Assembly: GCA_017311185.1 (NCBI GenBank)
Contig: JAESUZ010001757.1
Span: 1,054,001 to 1,118,000 of the forward strand
Direction: 5' to 3'
DNA length: 64,000 nucleotides
Source of the DNA: Proteles cristata cristata
Taxonomy: Eukaryota > Chordata > Mammalia > Carnivora > Hyaenidae
Numbering within the stretch: the first letter of the stretch is position 1; every line of letters starts with the position of its first letter. The position numbers and the translations under genes are program-made. Shown here piece by piece: positions 55,250 to 64,000 of the stretch. The notes under the pieces were generated by a model, which saw only the letters and a program-made list of their open reading frames with translations, made no database searches and was not told the DNA's origin.

Positions 55250-56045
55250 TGCTTCGTCTTAGTGTTGATGAGGACTGGAGGATAGGAAGCCCTTTTGGTT
55301 AATTCTCTTGTTTTAATATGGAACCTTTAAACAGTTGGTGATCTCACTCTCTACCTGTCTTCAAGCTGTCTTTCCACCTCCTACCTAGCCAGTGGTGTAG
55401 CGGCAAATGTTTAACTCCTGGCTCCTTGGGGAGGGAGAGGGAGAGGGAAGCACCGACTTGTAACATTTGTTGATTTCCATGGTGTAAACACTCCTAGCAT
55501 GGCCACTTTGAAGAGACCCAGTTGATATTACTCAACATGGAGCTAGGAAGAGACGCACATGATGTGCTCTCATGACCTAGTGGGAGCGGACTCCAGCATT
55601 CTTTCATTCAGCTCTCTGACCCAGAGCAGCTGAGGCCACAGGCTAGACCAGCAGCTGTGTTTCCAGCCAGGCTGCCAGGAGGTGCTACCTGGCTAGGGGT
55701 CAGGAGAAGAAATCACACTATTTTTCAAGCAAGTCAATCTCTAGTGTGACTGGTGAGATGTATTGATTGTGTATTAACAATGAAAATGTCTTAGGAAAGC
55801 TCGTGTCCAGAAGAGAGGAAAGAGAACAAGGAAAATACCAGTTTATCAGTGAACTGAACATTTACAAACTGAAAACAAACAGGCAAACAAAAATGAACTG
55901 ATTAACCCAAAAATGGACAAGTGTATCACAAAATTCTTTAATTTAGTCAAAATAGAACCCCAAACCACTAGATTAATTTTCAGTTTAGGTCGCTAGTATT
56001 GATTTAATGCCTCCTGTGTTCAGGGCAGTTAGTGAGGCTCTTGAA
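55250..56045. other. Unique sequence
   Basis: No feature recognised. Confidence 0.4.
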
Positions 56046-56049
56046 CACA

Positions 56050-56275
56050 GTTTATGTCCCATTCAGTGAATGGGATAAAAACATAAGAGACTCTTAAATA
56101 TGGAGAACAAACAGAGGGTTACTGGAGGGGTTGCGGGAGGGGGGATGGACTAAATAGGTAAGGGGCATAAGAGTCATCATATATGCTGACTAACTTGGGT
56201 GCAAATTTAAAAAAATACAAAATTATAAAATAAAATAATAAAATTGAAGAAAAGAAAAAAAAGAAACACAGCTTA
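56050..56275 (+). mobile_element. Carnivore LINE-1 3' end, 5'-truncated
   Basis: Contains aacataagagactcttaaat, ggagaacaaacagagggtta, a G-rich tract (gggaggggggatgg) and gactaacttgggtgcaaatt, then an A-rich tail. This matches the young carnivore L1 3' UTR. Confidence 0.75.
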
Positions 56276-56279
56276 TGAT

Positions 56280-57228
56280 CACGTGCTCCTATGGTAATTT
56301 TTTTTTTCTTCTTCCACTTCTGCTAGGCATCTCACTGGAGAAGGCCAGAAAAATAGTCTCCTGTGCCAGTGCAGGGGTCGCTGAGTCATATTTGCCATAT
56401 ATATATTTTTTTTAATGAAGGCTCTCTATTAAAAGAGATTCATTATACTAAAGAGTTTATGCAGTTCTAGAATGAGATTACGCATAGTCCTACAGATCAC
56501 ATACCATCATACTGAACAATAACTAGAGTCTGTATATCAACAAGTTTACATCATTTAAAAATAGGCCATAGAAAATAGTGCAAATATAACATGATTATTT
56601 TTATTCATGAAAAAATACTTATAAATTGTATAGAAGTATCACTTTCCCATGTCACTTACAAATAATGAAATTAAGCACAAAGGGAAAAAATGAACAAGTA
56701 TGGACTTCCAACATGGAGGAAATTCAGGTCCCATATATTTCTAGCAAAAATAGCCTTTTTTTTTTCCTTTCAAATTTCCATTCTCACCTTTTCTCTCTCT
56801 GTAACAGAAGTTCCTTTCCACAAAGAAAAAAAAAATTCTCCTTCTAAATGTTACCACCATTCACTGAATCCCTTGGGGGACAAGTATCATTCTTTCCCAT
56901 CACATATATTTAGTATGTGCTACCGCGGTTCGGAAATACCTGTGATATTTCATTGCTTTTCTCTTGTTATCATTCCCCATGGTTCAGTGTAACAAACCAA
57001 AAAGCTGAAGACCTTCCACAGAAATTCTACTTAAACTATATTTAGCAAAAACTAAGCCATGCTAAAAAGTGACTTTATCAATAAAAAACATCAATAAGCG
57101 AACCCCAATATTGATGAATTCAAATCTCTTCATTTAGGGATTATCTCAACTTGAAATTGCAAATTCCTTGAAGATTTGTTTTCAACTTACCTAGAGGTTT
57201 GATTTGATATCCACAGAGTACCACTTTC
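56280..57228. other. Unique sequence
   Basis: AT-rich. ORFs of 73 and 100 codons (56626-56992) contain Phe/Ser runs and have no support. Confidence 0.4.
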
Positions 57229-57231
57229 CTT

Positions 57232-57380
57232 CAAGAATCTGTTTCAATAAATATATACAGAATACCTACTATGTGTGAGATACTAGACAAGGCATTGCAG
57301 ATACTGCATGAATGCAAGGAATATCAAATAACCCTTTACTTTTTTGGAACATTAGCACTATGCTAAGAATTATTTTGAGC
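57232..57380. mobile_element. L2/MIR-type remnant
   Basis: Contains caataaatatatacagaata, cctactatgtgtgagatact and tgcatgaatgcaaggaatat, resembling the 'caaatatttattgagcacctactatgtgcc' end of old LINE/SINE families. Confidence 0.5.
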
Positions 57381-57429
57381 TATCCTCTAATTTTAATCCA
57401 GAATAGGATCCAGTAGGTTCAGAATATGG

Positions 57430-58485
57430 TTTCAGTAAAGTAACTTGGCTGCATTATACATTCTTGACCATAACAAATTCTTAAATATTTTGATCACTAG
57501 AGAGTCAAGTGAGAAAAATAAATCCAACAGAAGTCCATTCTTTAAATGAGAACACAATCCCAAGGTCCTGAATCAAGGGCAGAGCATTTTTGTCAGTACA
57601 CACTTTTCCTTGGCCCCAATTTGTACCAAAAACATTTGTTATAAAGATCAAATAGATGAAATGTATGGAGAATTTGTGAATTCAAAACATCGTACAGATA
57701 TAAAATGGGATAATCATTGTTTAGATTTTTACACACAGAAACTTACAGGGTCAACTTCTGGTGAACTCCTAGTGTGAAAAGTGTATCTCTCCTTCCAGAA
57801 AACATTAAAAATTAGTCATTACCTGGCTTCTTGTTTCCTCACAGTTAATCTGAGGAAACTGTAACTTCGCTCCATGGAGTGGGTGATATTTTCCCCTTTA
57901 TTTCTGGAATCCTTCTGTTTCTTTCCTTTCCTCTCTCTCTCTCTCCCTCTCTCTTTATAACATATACCCTCCCTTCCTCAGAGAGCCTAATAACTATTAT
58001 TATTATTACTATTATTATTTTCATTATCTTTATAGCTGAGAGAAACTGAGCCTTGAGTTCATCTGTAACATGTTTTCAGGTTAGATATGCAGACTTAAGC
58101 CTAGATTCCCAACTCCTGACCAAGTATTTTCTCTGAAACATTTGGTCCAAGAAGAAAGAAAGAAATCTTTGAAATTTTTGAGAAATAAAGAAATAAAGTT
58201 GTGAGAATTCCTAAGCTTTGGGTTCAAAGAAAGTTATATTAGAGTTGAGTAGGATAAAAATAATGTGAATTACTCCTTGCCTTGAAATGACCCTACTTAG
58301 TGAGAGACACATGTCACAATGGATGCTGTCTGTATTTCCCTTTAAATATCTAAATTGTTTTGTTGACTTACACAGTCGAATACATGGATTGTTTATACAT
58401 TTAGGTATAGAGAAACCAAATAAAAATGTTTCTGTATGCACATTTTTCCAGATTGCTTTCAACACATGGATTCAGCATGATGGTC
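57430..58485. other. Unique sequence with minor simple repeats
   Basis: A (CT)n run is at about 57930-57952 and (ATT)n at about 57996-58020. The segment 58010-58130 has a weak MIR-like order (tagctgagagaaactgagcc, ttagatatgcagacttaagc). Confidence 0.4.
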
Positions 58486-58489
58486 AAAT

Positions 58490-58920
58490 GTTGGGACTAA
58501 TCTGTAAGTTGTCTCCAATCAAATCTGGGAATTTCCTTTATATTCATACACTGACATCTAATTTCATATATTGCATTTTTCTTGTTCTAAAATTCTATTT
58601 GTTTCTCTTCTATAGTTCCTGGCCAAAATTTTTGGTCTTGTCTTTTAATTTCTTAATCATATTGTATATAGCACTTAAAAACAAATCTCTGATAGATGTA
58701 TTATCTAGATCCATCTATGTCTGTTTCTGTGGACTATTATTCGTATGGTTTCTGGTCATATGTCTTGTTTTCTTTTATGCTTAGTTGTTTTTGACTGGGT
58801 GCTGGACAATATATATGGAGAATTTTGAAGTAATTTGAAGCTTCTACTGACATAATCTTTCCCTAAGATTGGTTTATTCTTGTTGCCTCCAAGTAACTAG
58901 GTTTGAGGCACTAGCTATCT
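58490..58920 (-). mobile_element. Old LINE-1 3' UTR fragment, antisense
   Basis: Contains atttctatttgtttctcttc-like and cattgtatatagcactta-like stretches, then gtttctggtcatatgtcttg and gactgggtgctggacaatat, typical of the antisense of older L1 3' regions. The 165-codon plus ORF (58287-58784) runs into it and is not a gene. Confidence 0.6.
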
Positions 58921-60357
58921 AAAATCATTGAAAATCCAATTATGGATTAAGATGACTCAAAGATGGGATTCATTCTCCATGGAGGCTTATCTGTTATTGG
59001 AATCAGCAGTCATGTCAAGGGGAAAAATGGTACCCAAATAACAAGATGAATTCTCCTACTTCTTTCCTCTTCTGATCTTTGTCCCATAATGTCTCACTGA
59101 ATTATTACTGCTCTAAAATAAAACTGGTAAGTTCTTTAAAAATCCCCTGAATATCCGCAATTTCATATACTTTGTTTAGTGCCAAGCACTCCATGAAATA
59201 TGTGTAACCAGATAGATTTAATGTGATTTTCAAAACATTTTGAGTCATGCGATTCAAAAGGCTTATTTGGATAGGCTTTAGTCTACTGTTCCACAAATTT
59301 TTTTCTGATGACGTTTAATGATTTTGTATTTGCTGAACCTGAGACAGTGCTTCATGAAATTTCAGAACCTTTGACCTTCCTGAAGTATAAATATCCACAG
59401 AGGACTTGATGTGCTCCCTTAACTTGCTAACTGGATCCTATATCCCATCTACCCAGGGCCCTCTAGTCTTTCCTCTCTTAGGCAACTCTTACTGGTGATT
59501 AGCTAAGATATGGTGAAAAACTAGGCAAGACTAATTTTCTGAACATTTGGGGAAGCATTAATCACTACCCTTTATTAATTTTCTATTGTTACAGGCAAAG
59601 ATGTGGAATATCTTTCATAAAATATAAGGGCATTTTAGGCTTCTTACAGACTTCTTCCAGAAGGGTTGAAAAAGATTTCCACATCCTCTTTTACAATTTG
59701 AAAAGCAGATAGAAATTTTTAACCTGACAAAAAAGCAGAAATACAGAGGAAATAAATGACAAGGCCTTATCAGATTGATGTCAAAATTGGCAATACTAGG
59801 TCAGCCTCCAGATATCTACTTTAGATTTCAAACAACGAGAGGGTAAATATGTTTAAGTGAAATAAGCAGTAAGTTGATAAGCTAGTAATATTATTCTCTC
59901 TCTCTCTTGTCTCATTGTTTCAGTTACTTTGGGGACCGTAACTTGTCACTCTTCACAAACATGGGCAGAAACAGTGAGCACTTTCCTTTCGCCTCTAATC
60001 CTCCATGAAGCTATAACTGGGAAATACCAGTTCTCTCTCTAAATTACATTCAGTAAGTATGTGAAGGATGTACCTTTCCTTGTTAATTAAATATTTTATT
60101 TATTTTGATTATAACTTCTAACTTTTTATATAATCTTTGCAAGGTGACAAGAAAGTTGTTTTTTTTTTTGAGTGGGTAGGGGGTGGGGAGTATAACCCTT
60201 CTTTGTATTGTTTCTACCATCTTCTTTCCTCATGGATGGTATTGCCTCTCCAGCAGTCTCTGCCTTCCCTCCTGCCCTCCCCCCCTTTCTCTCCATCCCT
60301 GTTTTAAAAATCTGGTTATTCTAATTATAAGCTACCTAATATAGATGGGAAAGAACT
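58921..60357. other. Unique sequence
   Basis: AT-rich. No gene or repeat recognised apart from a G-rich run near 60172-60190. Confidence 0.4.
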
Positions 60358-60369
60358 AAAGAACATTTT

Positions 60370-60594
60370 TATTTTTTTAACTTTTTAAAATGTTTTATTT
60401 ATTTCTGAGAGAGAGAGAGACAGCGTGAGCATGGGAGGGTCAGAGAGAGAAAGAGGTACAGAATCTGAAACAGGCTCCAGTCTCTGAGCTAGCTGTCAGC
60501 ACAGAGCCCGATGTGGACTCGAACCCAGGAACCGTGAGATCATGACCTGAGCCGAAGTTGGACACTCAACTGGCTGAGGCACCTAGGTGCCCCA
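60370..60594 (-). mobile_element. CAN SINE
   Basis: Reverse copy (ttatttatttctgagagaga, cgagccac-like head now ggcacctaggtgcccc). The duplication is aaagaacatttt at 60358-60369 and 60597-60608. Confidence 0.94.
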
Positions 60595-60608
60595 TTAAAG
60601 AACATTTT

Positions 60609-60821
60609 AATGTTTATTTATTTTTGAGAGAGAGAGAGAGAGAGAGACAAAGTGCAAGTGGGGAAGGAGGAGAGAGAGAGGAAGACACAGAATCCAAAGC
60701 AGGCTCCAGGCTCTGAGCTGTCAGCACAGAGCTTCAAGCAGGGCTCAAACTCAAAGACTGAGAGATTATGACCTGACCAGAAGCTGGATCCTTAACCGAA
60801 TGAGCCACCCAGTTGCTCCCG
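60609..60821 (-). mobile_element. Older CAN SINE adjacent to the previous one
   Basis: Reverse copy starting aatgtttatttatttttgag directly after the previous SINE's duplication, ending gagccacccagttgctcc. Its tail probably provided the target for the neighbour. Confidence 0.92.
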
Positions 60822-62990
60822 CCTTTTAAAAATATTTTTAAATGTTTATGGAAATAGTTTTAATAAAGGATAAGTTTTTTAAATGCCTTACCTTCATTCC
60901 AGAATTTGTAACAATGGCAAGTATTTTAACTGAGGCAGTATTCATCACATATATTTTCTATAAGGCTACAATGAAGCCAAAAGGCAGCATCTAACATGGG
61001 AAAGGCCAACAGAGGTGAATACCCCCCATACTCACTTTATCAGTGATAGTACAGAATATGGAGAAGACTCTGAGAGCCTAGCATGTGGAATCAGTGCTTA
61101 AGCACCAGTTGGGCTGATGGGTGTCAGAGGTCACTTCTTCCTTTGTAGCTAAAAAATAAACGATGACTCATGTCTTTGCTACTGATGTAAACCAAACGTC
61201 ACAAAGGGAGATAGAGAAGGGGTTGAGTGGGTTGGTAAGGGAGTCATTTTGCCAGCTGGCTTCTTCTCCCCAACTTGTGCACCACTGAGCTTTGTGAGGT
61301 GTCCAAGGACATCTACTTTCTGCACAGCAGGTGCAAACATTCAAGATCACAGTGAGTGTCGACCTCAAATAGGTGACCAATCTAAATTCCACAATCTGTC
61401 AACCTCACCTTGTCCTTTCTTCAGGTGTTTATATGACCTTGGAATAGGAAATATTTCCATTACATAAAGGAAATTACAAAAATAATGTGCTCAAACCCCA
61501 TAGAGTAATTATAATACTGCAGCATTTTTTTACAATAGTGTAAGAAATACAGATCAGCATAAAACGTTGGCCAGGGACCAGGTTAGCCAATTTTAAATTT
61601 CGGGTCTTTTATTTGGTTAAATCTGCTGAAAATATTTATGTCACTGGTGCTTTTCAAGCACAGTGTCATTATAGGTACGTTTGGAGTTGACTTCCAAGAG
61701 AGAGCAAGCCTTGGAAAAGGAGCATTCCAATCCATTTGTGAACTTTTTATATATATACGTAAAATTTTGGATCTTATGTGATAACTGATTTCTGCAATAA
61801 GTGACTTATATGAGGGGAGACGTTATTTTTAAAGGCACATCTGTTATTTATATTCTAAGCTTGATTTGGGTTTGTTAAGAATTTCCCTTTAAGAACTGCT
61901 CTTCTTTCAGGGTCATATCTACCCTAACAGCTGTTACATTTATAATAGAAGAAAAAGGGATTTTAAAGGTAAGACTGTCACTTGAAAATACGTGAGGACT
62001 CCCTGTGGCCTGTCGTTTCTCTGATGATTGGAGGGTGGTATAAAGTGCCGTCTTCTCTCAGAAGTTTCTCTGGGGAGGGCTTGTGATTCCCAGTGACCTG
62101 GGTGGGCTAGAGCAGGACACATACACGGTGATACAGAACCTGTCGGAGAGAATAAGGTTGAGCAATGCACTACCATCATTTCCAATGTCTCAGACTGTCA
62201 AAACTTTCGTAAAGACTGAATATATTTTACAGCAGTTGCGATGCTTCTGTTTTGCTTTTAAAAACAAGGCATTGCTGGTGCTACTTCTGAGGAACACATA
62301 ACTTTACTGTAAATGTCCCAGGGCTTAGTCACTCGGCCCACCCCTTCTCCAGGCACTTCAGGAGGACAAGGGGCGTGTCCGCCGTGTTTGCTGCTGAGTC
62401 ACTGCGGTCCTTAGGTTCTGCGAACACTCAGGAATGGGTGATCAGGAAGATGACACATCTCATCATACTTGTGGTTTTCAGAAACTAGTAAACACTGAAA
62501 TCTTGTTTTAGCTACAAACAAAAGCAAATATTGTTACATTTCTTTCTTTCTCTTTTTAAGGTGTGCCTATGTGGATGTGGATGTGTTTTTCTGGAAGAAT
62601 ACACACACCTGGTCATTCAAATCGATATGGCGAGACTCCGGAGAGGTGTCCACTTAAGAAATAAGAAGGTATAAGTAGTAGTTACAGATAAGGTTCATTA
62701 CCAAGGAAACCTAAAGGTGAAGCAGGAGAAAATTTGCCCCCGCCCCCCCCAATGGCTTTGTATGACCCTGAGCTGACTCACTTAGATTCAAGGATGCCCC
62801 TAGGCTTTATCATGCCTTAGTTTTTGCCTCAAAAAATACAGGATTTTTAATAACTCATAAAATCTTATATGATGTTGAAATGAGAATTGTAGGTATACAA
62901 ATTAGCTCTACAAAAAATTATTTGGAATTCTTCTGCAGAGAAAATTTGTCTATTCTTTTTATTTATTTAGATCAGTATGATCTAAATGAC
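60822..62990. other. Unique sequence
   Basis: No repeat family assigned. A slightly GC-rich patch at 62300-62450 contains an NF-E2/AP-1-type motif. A C-run (cccccgcccccccc) is near 62739-62752. ORFs up to 83 codons have no support. Confidence 0.4.
62391..62401 (+). promoter_or_regulatory. NF-E2/AP-1-type motif (TGCTGAGTCAC)
   Basis: Matches the known NF-E2 consensus (Y)GCTGAGTCA(Y) exactly and lies 11 bases after a GC-box-like ggggcgtgtcc, in a local CpG-containing patch. A single motif of this length is expected by chance now and then, so function is unproven. Confidence 0.3.
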
Positions 62991-62994
62991 ACGT

Positions 62995-64000
62995 ATTTCA
63001 TGCTTTGAGTTACAATCCCGAGCTAACTATTTTCTTGCTCAAATGATTCCTGCTTTGATTGTTGGGAGATTTTTCCATTGGCTTCTGTGTCAGTTGGACA
63101 ATTTCTGTCATTGTAGCTTTTTTGTTGGTTTGTTTTGCTTTTTTGTTTTTGTTTTTCCTGTTGTTACTATTGTTTTTCTTGGAGCTCTTCCCTATTTTCT
63201 GCCACTACAAGGTGCTGCAGGCTTCCCTTTTTTCTCCCGCTGCCATCCTATATCAGCCATATCTCCAGAGTCTTGGTTGCTATTATGAGACGATAGTTTT
63301 AGAAACCACGAAGTATCTTCTTACTATTGGGGTACCCTCGTTCTTAGGTCCTCTCAGTTTGCAAAACAAATGAATATGGGTGCGTGTACAAACCAGTATA
63401 TCTACACATATCTATAAATATTTCAGTAAGTATTCATTTGTGTCTATATTAAGCTAAACATGAATTCCTACTGATTTCTCCAACCTAATAGCTCATGAAT
63501 AATTCTAGCCTCTCCCTTTTGCTTATGTGTAACCTTCTGCTCCAAAACTGAGGAACTTGGCTCCCAACATCCACTACCCATTTATTGATTGTTCAATTCC
63601 AGTATCCACAGCTAGTGGTTCTAAAATTAACCTACTCTTGTGGGTGCATCTTCACCAATAGAGTGTGGTGCTTATACACAGCTCTTTTTCTTTTTGGTCG
63701 TATAGTCTCTATTCATTTCCAAAGTTACTTAGATCAGCAGCCTTCCCTCCACTATACGCACTGTGGTAAGATTATTTCCTATGTCTGCAATATAGTTAGA
63801 TTATTTTAGCATAGCCTGCATTTCATCCTGGGATCCCCCAATCTCATAAATGAGTTTTTAAGTTTGCTTATATTAAAAAAAGGAAATGACATAAGCAGTT
63901 CTTTATCTGTTAGTACACCAGCTTCATTCCAAGGCAAGACACGTTCTTGTCCATAAACCCTCCCCAGATCACTGGAGACCATAATAATTCCTCTTTGACT
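62995..64000 (-). mobile_element. Old LINE-1-related sequence, antisense, running off the window
   Basis: Stretches such as tctataaatatttcagtaag, gtgtctatattaagctaaac, gaattcctactgatttctcc, attgttcaattccagtatcc and cacagctctttttctttttg match, from memory, the antisense of an old L1M/HAL1-class region. ORFs of 100-104 codons (62986-63373) lie in it and are not genes. Confidence 0.5.

Noticed and set aside
58287..58784. Longest ORF in the window (165 codons, hydrophobic)
   Set aside because: Runs from AT-rich unique DNA into the antisense of an old L1; no domain, no splice or promoter context.
1..64000. CRISPR arrays, operons, phage or bacterial islands
   Set aside because: No spaced direct-repeat arrays or prokaryotic gene organisation; the SINE/LINE content shows mammalian nuclear DNA.

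Overview
This 64 kb window is mammalian nuclear DNA with no gene that I can name. Its most informative component is about 35 tRNA-derived CAN-type SINEs. Each has a head with A and B boxes, a CT-rich body and an A-rich tail, which identifies the order Carnivora. The head sequence (GGGGCGCCTGGGTGGC...) and body match the feliform SINEC_Fc type. The youngest, CpG-rich copies carry body variants (TTTCGCTTAGGTCATGATC, GACTGCCAGCTCAGAGCC, CTAGAAATAAATAAA) that differ from the domestic-cat consensus as I remember it. A non-felid feliform (hyaena, mongoose or civet group) is therefore my best guess; this is inference.

Layout. 1-6.5 kb: mostly unique sequence with an old hAT-type element carrying an (AAAG)n array, a GC-rich block with a C-run, an (AT)n array and faint MIR copies. 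6.5-7.1 kb: a 194-nt pure purine tract, then a young SINE. 7.6-20.5 kb: an L2 remnant, then a stack of LINE-1 fragments, minus-oriented from about 8.0 to 16.6 kb and plus-oriented from about 16.9 to 20.5 kb, with SINEs and one small L1 inserted into them. 20.8-21.2 kb: a minus-strand stretch that looks like one or two exons or an exon-derived pseudogene. 21-28 kb: unique sequence with MER5A, MIR, L2-like, LTR-like and old L1 remnants. 28.9-29.6 kb: three SINEs in a row, the middle one containing a 69-bp inverted copy of sequence about 0.9 kb downstream. 30.2-36.3 kb: the most repeat-poor, somewhat CpG-richer stretch, with two weak exon-like open segments on the minus strand. 36.3-39.7 kb: MIR, L2 and a long ancient L2-like repeat. 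39.8-40.95 kb: a roughly 0.5-kb direct duplication flanking a truncated SINE. 41-64 kb: unique DNA with scattered SINE, MIR, MER5A and L1 pieces.

No open reading frame can be assigned to a known protein. Most long ORFs lie in L1 remnants, SINE heads or low-complexity purine tracts. The window is best read as intergenic or deep intronic. I found no CRISPR array, operon or new defence or biosynthetic system. The notable observations concern genome dynamics: an inverted templated insertion inside a SINE, a possible SINE insertion with an exceptionally long target-site duplication, and a possibly lineage-specific SINE subfamily.
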